A DNA stretch of 16,900 nt from Willaertia magna (GCA_902984215.1 CADWAF010000540.1:1-16900); one strand, 5' to 3'; counted from the first letter of the stretch, positions 8,754 through 16,220 are shown. Notes: generated from the sequence alone by a model not told the origin. Translations and numbers: made by a program.

Positions 8754-11700
8754 ATGTTTAAACAAAAGATCAATAAATTTTCCTTGTTGATCAACAAACA
8801 AGCCTTCCATAACAAAAAGAATATCCTTCCATCAAAAGGAAGCCTTCAAAAAACATATTTTTCAACAACTAGTTTTGCTCTAAACAATAATCAACAATTA
8901 GATAAAGATGAATTCTATTGTAGACTTCATTCTCTAGTTAGAGCTTATAGAAATTATGGACATTTAGAAGCTAATATTGATCCTTTAGAAATTAATAAAC
9001 CTAAAGTGTATGTACTTTTTTAAACAATTTATTAATAATTTAATTAATAATTTTATAATTCAATTAATATTTAATATAAAAATATTTATAATTTAATTAA
9101 TTTAATAATTAATTAGAGGAAGTACATTAGAATTAAATACTAAAGCTTATCAACTAATTGGAGATAAAGAAATTAACATTGATGGTATTTTACACATTGG
9201 TGACAAATCCAATCCAAAAAAGAGTGCAACCATTGAAGAAATTGTTAAATATCTAAAAAATGTTTATTGTGGAAATATTGCAGCTCAATTCTCACATTTA
9301 GAAACATCTAAAGAACATTATTGGTTAGCTAAACAATTAGAATCATCTTATATTGAAGAAATGACTAATGAAGAAAAGAAAAGAGTAACAAAACTATTAA
9401 TTGAAAGTGAAACATTTGATCATTTCATGGGAAAGAAATTCCCTACTTGTAAAAGATATGGTTTAGAAGGATGTGAAAGTATGATTTATGCGATGGATGT
9501 TCTTTTAGAACATTTAAGTGTTGAATCAAATGTTAGTGATGTTGTTTTAGGTATGCCACATAGAGGAAGGTTAAATTTAATGACTGGATTGTTAAACTTT
9601 CCAGCTAGAGCTTTATTCTCTAAGGTTAAGGGAAATTCTGAATTTCCAGAAGAATTAATTGCTACAGGTGATGTTTTATCACATTTAGGTATTACAACAG
9701 AATTAAAATATAAGAATAATACAAATGAAGAAAAGAAGATTGCATTACATTTATTAAATAATCCATCACATTTAGAAGCAATTAATCCTGTAGCATTAGG
9801 TAAAACAAAAGCTAAAATTGATTCTGGAAAGAATGCAGTTTGTATTTTAATGCATGGTGATGCTGCATTTGCAGGACAAGGTATCATTTCAGAAACATTT
9901 ACTTTATCTAATCTTCCACTTTTTACAACAAATGGATCCATTCACATTATTTTAAATAATCAAATTGGTTTTACAACACCACAAACTTTAGGTAGAAGTA
10001 CAAGATATTCTGCAGATATTGCAAAAATGTTGGGTTGTCCAATTTTAGTTGTTAATGCTGAAAGTGTGAAAGATGTGAAAAGGGTAATGACTATTGCGGC
10101 AAAATATAGAGAAAAGTTTAGTAAAGATATTGTTATTGAACTTGTTGGTTATAGAAGAAAAGGGTAAGTTTATCATACAATATTTTTAATATTTTTAAAC
10201 CATAATAATTATTTAAAATAATAATTTAACATTATAATAATTTACTAAAAATTAATTTACAGACATAATGAATTGGATGAACCTAGTTTTACTCAACCTA
10301 AAATGTACAAAGTTATTAGAGACAGACCTACTTTTCCAACTATCTATTCCGAACAATGCATTAAAGAAGATACCTTAACAAGAGAAGAAGTAAATCTCTT
10401 TAGAGAAAAATATGTAAATCATTTAGAAATTGAATATAAAGCAAGTGAACACTATAAGCCTGAAAAGCGTTACTTTTTAGGAGATTGGAAAGGAATTATT
10501 CAAGCTTCAGATTTCTCTAAATTAAAATTACCAATTACTGGATATAATATTGAAAAGTTAAAACAATTCGCAATTGCATCTGTTACCATTCCAGAAGGAT
10601 TTAATGTTCATAAACATTTAGAAAAGTTTCATATCGGAAATAGATTATCAATGATTCAAGGTAAAGATAATAAGGATATATTTGTTGATTGGGCAACTGC
10701 TGAGGCTATGGCATTTGGTTCTTTATTAGATGAAGGATTTACTGTTAGACTTTCAGGACAAGATATTCCTCGTGGTACTTTTAATCAACGTCATTTAGAG
10801 TTTGTAGATCAAGAAAATGAAAAGAAAATTATTCCATTGTTATCTGCATTACCTAAAGGAGCTGAAAAGAGATTTGAATTAGCTCAATCACCTCTTTCTG
10901 AAGAAGCTGTAATGGGATTTGAATATGGTTATTCAATTGATAATCCAATGAATTTATCTATTTCTGAAATGCAGTTTGGTGACTTTTTTAATGGTGCACA
11001 AGTAATGATTGACACATTTATTTCAAGTGGTGAAGATAAATGGTGTTTGTCATCTGGAATTACTCTTTTATTACCTCATGGAATGGATGGTGCAGGTCCA
11101 GAACATTCTAGTGCTAGAATTGAAAGATTTTTACAATTATGTGATAGTGATATTAATACTGATGAATTAGTTCAAAAAAGAGTTAATATGTGTGTTGTAA
11201 ATTGTACTACACCAGCAAATTATTTCCACGTTTTAAGAAGACAAATGAAAAGAAACTTTAGAAAACCATTAATTGTATTTACACCAAAAACTTTATTGAA
11301 AAAGAAAGAATGTGTCAGTAATATTAATGAATTTGGTGAAAATACAATCTTCCAAAGAGTTTTAAATGATGATTATCAACACAAAGATTTAACAAAAGTG
11401 AAAAGAGTAATGTTTTGTAGTGGTAAGATTTATTATGATTTATTTGAAGAAAGAAAAAGAAAGAATATGGAAGATGATGTTTTAATTATTCGTTTAGAAC
11501 AATTATCACCATTCCCATTTGAACAATTATATGAAATTATGGGAAATTGGAATAAAGATTGGATGAAGAAAGTTCAATGGACTTGGGTTCAAGAAGAACA
11601 TGAAAATCAAGGAGCTTATGTAAGTAATTTTTGTTGTTGTTTGTTTATATATCTTAAATTATTAAAGACATTTGTTGCACCAAGATTGAATAGAGCAATT

Positions 11701-11841
11701 AATACAATTATTCATGGTGACAATAGATATAATTTAATTCAATATATTGGAAGAATAGCTTTATCTTCTCCTGCTGTTGGTATTAAAACTCTTCATGAAA
11801 GAGAAGTTAAAGAAATTTTCCAAAAGGCTTTTGAATTGTAG
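8754..11841 (+). CDS. DHTKD1: 2-oxoadipate dehydrogenase E1 (DHTKD1), mitochondrial, four exons
   Basis: Exons 8754-9007, 9117-10163, 10263-11619 and 11668-11841 join to 944 codons including stop (943 residues). This thiamine-diphosphate enzyme decarboxylates 2-oxoadipate in lysine and tryptophan breakdown, feeding lipoyl E2/E3 subunits in the mitochondrial matrix. Shared E1 motifs: GMPHRGRLN (230-238), HGDAAFAGQG (331-340), NNQIGF (365-370) and GHNELDEP (434-441). Several segments resemble DHTKD1 rather than OGDH: SEFPEELIATGDVLSHL, VDWATAEA (575-582), SPLSEEAVMGFEYG (from 643), FFNGAQ and HGMDGAGPEHSS (706-717). The length also fits DHTKD1 (about 920) better than OGDH (over 1000). The N-terminus is basic with no acidic residue until about Asp51 and includes TYFSTTSF, a typical mitochondrial presequence. 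AATAAA at 11872 may mark the 3' end. The OGDH family is certain; the DHTKD1 subfamily is from remembered conserved segments. Confidence 0.9.
9008..9116 (+). other. 109-nt intron 1 of DHTKD1
   Basis: It begins GTATGT and ends AATTAATTAG and is extremely AT-rich. Splicing makes a split valine codon (GT+A), giving NKPKVGSTLELN and a continuous frame. A GT two bases earlier (9006) is a weaker donor and would break the frame. Confidence 0.85.
10164..10262 (+). other. 99-nt intron 2 of DHTKD1
   Basis: It begins GTAAGT and ends ATTTACAG. Joining splits a glycine codon (GG+A) and produces YRRKGHNELDEPSF, which is the expected conserved sequence of the enzyme across this junction. Confidence 0.93.
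11620..11667 (+). other. 48-nt frame-preserving intron 3 of DHTKD1
   Basis: It begins GTAAGT and ends ATTAAAG, is 16 codons long and has no stop, so it hides as VSNFCCCLFIYLKLLK inside the open frame. Removing it gives EEHENQGAYTFVAPRLN, matching the EExxNxGxxxxVxPR block of E1 dehydrogenases. Confidence 0.9.
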
Positions 11842-11871
11842 ATAACCTACTAATAGTATCTTTTGAGTTCT

Positions 11872-11877
11872 AATAAA
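11872..11877 (+). terminator. Candidate poly(A) signal of DHTKD1
   Basis: AATAAA lies 31 nt after the DHTKD1 stop codon and is followed by T-rich sequence. The hexamer is common by chance in DNA this AT-rich. Confidence 0.3.
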
Positions 11878-11942
11878 ATGATTGACAATTCATTATTACT
11901 TTGTGGCTTAACAATTATTTTATTTCATTTTTGTAAATGTGT

Positions 11943-11974
11943 AGAATTCTGTGCGCAAAACAGTTTAGAATTCT
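11943..11974 (+). promoter_or_regulatory. Paired AGAATTCT palindromes upstream of the 12074 gene
   Basis: Two identical TAGAATTCT copies (11942-11950 and 11966-11974), each holding the 8-bp palindrome AGAATTCT, are spaced 24 nt start to start and flank a TGCGCA palindrome. They sit about 100-130 nt upstream of the next start codon in the 232-nt spacer after DHTKD1. Regulatory function is inference. Confidence 0.3.
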
Positions 11975-12073
11975 AATTTTCATTTAGATTCAGCAGGCAA
12001 GAAAATTTCAAATTAAAGCTTAAAAAAAAAAGAAATTAGCCTTTCACTCCTTCATTCATAAAACAACATAAGA

Positions 12074-12709
12074 ATGAATAGCAATAATGACAACAACAAT
12101 CCAACAGAACAACAAAGAGGACATGTGGAAGGCTTACTATCATTATTAATATCCAATGATAACCACATAACAGTAAACATTAATTCTAATGAAGAGGCAC
12201 ATGTTACTGAAATAACCGACGGACATGCATGCATACATGCCACTTCCCCATCCAACAAGCCCGTTATTAATCCTGAACAATACCAACCAGAAACATTACC
12301 TCATATCATTTCATTTAAAGGAAAAGTCATTGAAAAAGTTTACATTAAATTCCCTTCACTGGTGACAGAAAGTGCTCTCAACAATCTTTCTTTAATTCTA
12401 AAAGGAAAAAACATTAAATTTAAGGTACACAAATTCACATTGGGAAGACAAACTAAAAAACAAGCTAAAATTATTCGATTTAATCTTCAAAAGATTAGAT
12501 TTAATGAAGGTAGAGGGACAAGTACAGAGAAAACTATTCGATTACAAATGGAAGATAAATCAATTGGTGAGAAGCTTACTTATATCACAAAGGAAAATGA
12601 TCAAAACTTAAAGCAACAATATGATCAATATATGAAAGAGCAAGGTGAGGCAATTTTGTTAAAAAATGTAATACATTTTACAATTGATGATGAAATAAAT
12701 AATTTTTAA
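12074..12709 (+). CDS. Unrecognised 211-residue soluble protein
   Basis: I do not recognise this protein. It starts at the ATG at 12074 after a purine-rich, A-rich leader. Residues 1-17 are Asn-rich and polar, about 18-75 is a variable segment, and 78-211 looks like an ordered domain with alternating beta-type stretches (HIISFKGKVIEKVYIKF at 78-94, NLSLILKGKNIKFKVHKFTL at 104-123) followed by a Lys/Gln-rich helical segment and a final strand (NVIHFTIDD). There is no signal peptide, membrane helix, Cys cluster or obvious catalytic motif. Base composition and codon use match its neighbours. It lies downstream of DHTKD1 on the same strand, with its own spacer, and converges on the 12818-13798 gene with 108 nt between stops; AATAAA at 12757 is a candidate poly(A) signal. 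It is real in my judgement because of the long, stop-free, balanced frame in AT-rich DNA. Confidence 0.72.
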   Translation: MNSNNDNNNPTEQQRGHVEGLLSLLISNDNHITVNINSNEEAHVTEITDGHACIHATSPSNKPVINPEQYQPETLPHIISFKGKVIEKVYIKFPSLVTESALNNLSLILKGKNIKFKVHKFTLGRQTKKQAKIIRFNLQKIRFNEGRGTSTEKTIRLQMEDKSIGEKLTYITKENDQNLKQQYDQYMKEQGEAILLKNVIHFTIDDEINNF

Positions 12710-12756
12710 TTTTTTGTCTTTAAAATTGTTGTTATATAATTGTTCTTTTGCTTTTA

Positions 12757-12762
12757 AATAAA
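12757..12762 (+). terminator. Candidate poly(A) signal of the 12074 gene
   Basis: AATAAA sits 48 nt after the stop, inside the 108-nt spacer between convergent genes. The spacer is otherwise A/T runs, so the evidence is weak. Confidence 0.3.
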
Positions 12763-12817
12763 TTTATGGAAATACGTTAAATTTTTACAATTTTGTTTTA
12801 CAAAATTTTACAAAAAT

Positions 12818-13798
12818 CTATTTCATTCTTTCCTTAATAAAATTTAAACAAGGTTCAAACCACATTGTAACATGTTGATTTGGTAATAAACTACTAAAAT
12901 AAATAATATTATTTTCCTTAAATATTTGTTTTAAAAATAATTTAATTTCCTTTTCTAATCTATTTTTCTGAATTACATTAAAAATCGTGTCAGAATTAAA
13001 CAAAAACGTTTCACTATTTGTAATTTTTTTAAAAAATAATTTTGAATTTAAAGTGTGAAAAGCTCTGTCAGCGATCTTTTCAAAGGCTTCATCACTATCA
13101 TCTTCTTTTAAGGCAATCTCCGTGTTGGCCGTCGTTGTTGTTGTTAAGCCTTTCGTTATTGTTGTTATTGAATCATTGTTATTATTAGTTGCTTCTATTG
13201 TTTCATTAAATTCGTTTGTATTTGGTGTTATTATAAAACTATCCTTTATCTCAAAAGAAGAAGAAGAAGAAGTAGCCTTTAAGCCTTCATTTTCTTTATT
13301 TTCTTCTTTTATTATTGTAGTTGTTATAGGTATATTATTATTTGTTATTATATTTCTTGTTGTAGATTGCACATTATCTTCTTCTTTTTTAATTGTAGAA
13401 TCCATCAAAGGCTTATTATTATTATTTATTGTTGAAGAAGAAGAACCTTGATGACGTACTTTTCGTTTGGAAGGATAAAACTTTCGGAATAGTTCTTCTT
13501 CTGGTTCTTCAATTAATTCATCTTCTTTATATTCATCTTCTTCATCATCGCTATCAATTTCATTATTCAGGCTAGATGCTTTATAAATTACTTCTTGAAC
13601 GGTGGCTGGAAAAGAAACTTCAAAATCGTCATCCGCATTGAGAGAAGTAGATTGAATATTAGAACAAATAATTTCATCATCTACAACTTGTAATTTTTCC
13701 ATTTCTTTTACTAACTTTTCATCTCTTTCGTTTGTTTGCAAAATCTTTTCTTCTTCTTTTTGTTCTTTTTCTTTCTTCAAGTCATCGGAAGGCAACAT
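12818..13798 (-). CDS. Unrecognised 326-residue acidic protein with low-complexity centre
   Basis: I do not recognise this protein. The ATG at 13798 begins a Lys/Glu-rich, probably coiled-coil stretch (5-37). Then come a strongly acidic block (82-104), a basic patch SKRKVRH at 110-116 that could be a nuclear localisation signal, and a long Asn/Thr/Ser-rich linker (about 117-230). The last 95 residues (232-326) are the only part that looks folded: a mixed hydrophobic segment with FHTLNSKLFFKKI, a helix rich in Lys and Leu, and a C-terminal TMWFEPCLNFIKERMK. The composition suggests a nuclear or regulatory factor, but this is a guess. Divergently transcribed from the amidotransferase gene across a 127-nt spacer. 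Several other-frame ORFs here only mirror the repeats. Confidence 0.72.
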   Translation of the reverse strand: MLPSDDLKKEKEQKEEEKILQTNERDEKLVKEMEKLQVVDDEIICSNIQSTSLNADDDFEVSFPATVQEVIYKASSLNNEIDSDDEEDEYKEDELIEEPEEELFRKFYPSKRKVRHQGSSSSTINNNNKPLMDSTIKKEEDNVQSTTRNIITNNNIPITTTIIKEENKENEGLKATSSSSSFEIKDSFIITPNTNEFNETIEATNNNNDSITTITKGLTTTTTANTEIALKEDDSDEAFEKIADRAFHTLNSKLFFKKITNSETFLFNSDTIFNVIQKNRLEKEIKLFLKQIFKENNIIYFSSLLPNQHVTMWFEPCLNFIKERMK

Positions 13799-13925
13799 TT
13801 TTTTTTTAACTAAAAAAAATACACAGATTAATTTTAGAGCTTAATTGTTTAAATAATAATTATTTGATAGATAATTATTAAAAAAAATAGATTTAATTAT
13901 TTTGTAAAGAATTTAATAATAAAGA
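13799..13925. promoter_or_regulatory. Divergent promoter spacer with a 10-bp inverted repeat
   Basis: This 127-nt, very AT-rich spacer separates two divergent start codons and must hold both promoters. Its most regular element is TAATAATTAT (13854-13863) facing ATAATTATTA (13871-13880) across a 7-nt loop. I see no further motif I would name. Confidence 0.4.
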
Positions 13926-14843
13926 ATGATAAAAAAGGAAAAACTTTGTGTGTTAGATGTTTCAGATCATGTAAATGAATTTGAAGATTTATATTTTAAA
14001 GAAGAAATGTTTCATAAAGAATTAAATATTGAAATTCATTCTTTTCATGTTGCCACTAATCAATGGCCATTATCATCATCAACCATTAATATTGACAATA
14101 ACAATAATACCCATAATAACAACAATAATAATAATAATAACAAAGAAGAAATAATTATTGACGATAATAAAGAAGAAGAAGAAATAATTAATCAAATATT
14201 ACAATACATTCAAAATAATTTTATTGGTATTGTAATTAGTGGTTCTGTAGATTGTTGTTTAGATGATTCTTTAATTTATATTAAAAGATTAATGACAATT
14301 ATTAAAAAATTAATTGAAATTAACTTTCCAATTTTAGGTATATGTTTTAGTTCACAATTAATTATTAGAACTTTATTTGGTAATAAATATATTGTTCATT
14401 TAAAAAATTTACAACAAGAACCTGAATTTGGTTTTATAAAAATTAAATTAACAACAGAAGGATTACAAAATTTACTATTTAAACATTTTAATGAAAATCA
14501 TAATGAATTTATCATGTCATCTTCTCATGGAGATGGTTTCCTATTAGAACAGTTAGCAAAAGAAAAGAAAATTATTCACTTAGCCTTTTCAACTTATTGG
14601 TCTAATCAAGCTTATCAAATAAATAATAAAAATTGTTGGGGATTACAATTTCATCCTGAATTTAATGCGAATGTAACGAATGGAATTATTGAAATAGCCT
14701 TAAAAGATGGTTTTATAAAACGAACGTTTAGGGATGGAGATTTAAAGGAAGAGGAAAGAGAGGAAATTGCAACGCGCATTGCAAAGAATTTTATTTTTAT
14801 TTGTTTGGAAAATGTTGAAAAGAAGAATTTAAATAATATTTAA
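13926..14843 (+). CDS. Class I glutamine amidotransferase-like protein (GMP synthase-type GATase1 fold)
   Basis: Residues about 98-262 form a GATase1 domain: ISGSVDCCLDD at 104-114, nucleophile elbow LGICFSSQ with Cys140, SSSHGDGF at 198-205, and GLQFHPEF with His243 and Glu245. Such domains hydrolyse glutamine to supply ammonia, or in stand-alone relatives act as gamma-glutamyl hydrolases or peptidases. No synthetase partner domain is fused, so it resembles the stand-alone GMP-synthase-like amidotransferases of yeast and plants. The triad is complete, but the usual Gly two residues after Cys is Ser142, which may alter the oxyanion hole. An Asn run (58-72) with acidic flanks is inserted between the first strand and the rest of the fold. 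There is no targeting signal, so probably cytosolic. The ATG at 13926 is the first in frame. The physiological substrate cannot be told from sequence. Confidence 0.85.
   Translation: MIKKEKLCVLDVSDHVNEFEDLYFKEEMFHKELNIEIHSFHVATNQWPLSSSTINIDNNNNTHNNNNNNNNNKEEIIIDDNKEEEEIINQILQYIQNNFIGIVISGSVDCCLDDSLIYIKRLMTIIKKLIEINFPILGICFSSQLIIRTLFGNKYIVHLKNLQQEPEFGFIKIKLTTEGLQNLLFKHFNENHNEFIMSSSHGDGFLLEQLAKEKKIIHLAFSTYWSNQAYQINNKNCWGLQFHPEFNANVTNGIIEIALKDGFIKRTFRDGDLKEEEREEIATRIAKNFIFICLENVEKKNLNNI
14097..14141 (+). repeat. AAT/AAC run coding for asparagine in the amidotransferase
   Basis: Fifteen codons, thirteen of them Asn (four, then Thr-His, then nine), mostly AAT with some AAC. It sits in a surface loop between predicted strands of the GATase fold and is followed by a short acidic GAA/GAT-rich stretch. 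Confidence 0.85.
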
Positions 14844-15152
14844 AATAACAAGAGAAATTAGTTGTTACAGTTGTTAGCTTTAATAAGAATTTTAAGGGAA
14901 TTTTAATAAAAAATGTAAGTGTTTTTTATTATTTTAAAAATTTAACCAATTTAATCAAATTTACAATTGTTTTAATTAGTTTTTTTGTTATTATTATTAG
15001 GGTTGTTGTTTATAGTACAAGAAGAAGACAATGTTAATTAACGGTATTATTAGGAAATAATAATGATAGGATAGGCTTGTATTAAGCGTAGTTGATGGTA
15101 AGTGGTTCTTCATATAAAAAAGAACTCATAATGATAATACCTACAACTAACT
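14844..15152 (+). other. 309-bp spacer with possible spliced non-coding exon
   Basis: No protein gene is visible here. Two strong donors, GTAAGTG at 14915 and at 15098, and an acceptor TTATTATTATTAG ending at 15000 would define an 86-nt intron (14915-15000) and a 97-nt exon (15001-15097). A second acceptor-like TTTAACTAG ends at 15160, inside the convergent gene's 3' end. This could be the spliced 3' UTR of the amidotransferase or an independent RNA; without transcripts it remains a proposal. Confidence 0.3.
15089..15149. other. Imperfect two-part hairpin near convergent gene ends
   Basis: TAGTTGATGGTA (15089-15100) can pair with TACCTACAACTA (15138-15149) with two mismatches, and inside it GTTCTT (15105-15110) pairs with AAGAAC (15120-15125). 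It lies just 3' of the stop codon at 15153 on the minus strand, so it could shape that gene's 3' UTR. The internal loops are unequal (4 versus 12 nt). Confidence 0.35.
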
Positions 15153-15452
15153 TTAACTAGAAAAGTCTAAGAAGGATCCTCTTCTAAATTGTTCTTCTTG
15201 TAAGAAATCTCTTTGATATTGTTTGGTATTTATTTGATTAGCAAGATTAACAATTTGATCCTTCTCTCCATAAGCCAAGTCAAATGAATAATAGAAAGTA
15301 GGTTTCTTTGGAAGTTTTTGTTGCGCTAATGTTTGTACATTAACAGAATGACTAATAGTAGTAGCATATGCTGTACCAATAACATTATAGTGGTAATTTC
15401 TCTTAGATAAGTTAAAAACTAATTGTTTTACTGCAGAGTTGACGGTGTTCAT
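15153..15452 (-). CDS. Small 99-residue protein with mitochondrial-like N-terminus
   Basis: I do not recognise this protein. The only ATG in the frame is at 15452, giving 99 residues. Residues 1-20 (VKQLVFNLSKRNYHY at 8-22) carry Lys/Arg and no acidic residue, as in mitochondrial presequences. Residues 50-99 are polar and charged, with YYSFDLAYGEKDQIVNLA at 54-71 and a tail ending RRGSFLDFSS. It has no membrane helix. Small size, a basic leader and a charged tail would fit an accessory subunit of a mitochondrial complex, but that is inference only. The stop-free frame extends 108 codons upstream without an ATG (15453-15776), so a longer product through an unseen exon or non-AUG start is possible. 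It converges on the amidotransferase gene, with 309 nt between stops. Confidence 0.65.
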   Translation of the reverse strand: MNTVNSAVKQLVFNLSKRNYHYNVIGTAYATTISHSVNVQTLAQQKLPKKPTFYYSFDLAYGEKDQIVNLANQINTKQYQRDFLQEEQFRRGSFLDFSS

Positions 15453-16220
15453 TGTTATTATTATGGTTTGGTTGTTATTTAATGTAGGCTTGTTGTTTTC
15501 AAGGCTTGTTGCAAGGCAAGAAAGTTTTAAAAGCAAATAATTCAGAAAGTTTATGCAAACTTTAAATTTGTTTTTTTTTGATAATTGAAGTGACCAGTCA
15601 TTCCAGTAACTCTCTGCTTTTTGTAGTGCACTGGTTTTTAGTAATTTGGAGAATTTACGAGAGATGACGCACTCGGAATGGTAAATTTTTCGAAAATTTG
15701 TAAACTTGAGTGCTTTTTGTGGTGATTTGAAACAATCGGGAGTATATTCCGTAATCTTGGCGCCAAAAAAATACAATTACTCAAGAATAATTTTTTACTT
15801 TTATGAAAATTACTCGAGATACATTACCTTTATATCAATTTAAATTATGCTTTATGCATAATTACTATAATTAATGATTTGTATAATGAAGAAAGTTATT
15901 GGATTTTTTAATTGACTGACATTAACAATTTATACATTAACCTGTAGTTGTTTTTTAAACCAAAGTTTTATTGTAAGACGTTTTATTGATTATTTTTTTA
16001 TTTTTATTAAAGCTAATTTTAAAAATTAAAATTAAATTATTCCTTAGAACCTTAGAGCCTGGAATCAATTGCCTTCTGGGAACAACATTCTATTAATTGA
16101 CAGACCCCACAGCAAAATTCAAACCAATTAGCAAAGTCATCCAAACAAGGCAAAAATACATATTAAAAGACTCTATTAAAAAATAACGTTAAGATTGATA
16201 AAAAGGAAGAACAGAAATAA
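15453..16220. other. 768-bp region between divergent genes: leader, AT-rich spacer and promoters
   Basis: 15453-15776 is less AT-rich than the spacers and stop-free in the frame of the small minus-strand gene; it probably is its 5' UTR or leader. It contains two direct copies of AGGCTTGTTG (15486-15495, 15502-15511) and a 7-bp inverted repeat AAAGTTT/AAACTTT (15546-15563). 15777-16040 is very AT-rich with an 8-bp inverted repeat AATTATGC/GCATAATT (15843-15863). 16041-16220 is richer in C and A and is probably the promoter and 5' UTR of the 16221 gene. I found no tRNA or other RNA gene and no second protein gene. Confidence 0.5.
15757..15766. promoter_or_regulatory. TTGGCGCCAA palindrome, E2F-like
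   Basis: A perfect 10-bp palindrome whose core GGCGCC stands out in DNA this AT-rich. Each half resembles the E2F/DP consensus TTTSSCGC, and T or A runs flank it. It lies about 305 nt upstream of the small minus-strand gene and 455 nt upstream of the 16221 gene. The same core occurs once more at 5643 inside patatin codons, where it is presumably coincidental. Confidence 0.3.

Noticed and set aside
9486..9941. 151-codon minus-strand frame
   Set aside because: Lies opposite DHTKD1 exon 2, including its thiamine-diphosphate motif; a shadow frame.
8754..11841. Annotation as classical 2-oxoglutarate dehydrogenase (OGDH)
   Set aside because: Several diagnostic segments and the length fit DHTKD1 better; kept as the main alternative.
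6253..11841. A functional gene cluster or operon linking TARG1, SRA and DHTKD1
   Set aside because: Separate strands and promoters in a eukaryote and unrelated pathways; adjacency alone is not evidence.
12226..12241. ATGCATGCAT-type palindrome as a regulatory site
   Set aside because: It falls inside the 12074 gene and is explained by His/Ala/Cys codons.
13122..13451. 109-codon valine/leucine-rich plus-strand frame resembling a membrane protein
   Set aside because: Antisense of the Asn/Thr-rich repeat region of the 12818-13798 gene.
16040..16140. Possible tRNA in the more GC-rich patch before the last gene
   Set aside because: No cloverleaf, no T-loop consensus and no acceptor stem can be drawn.
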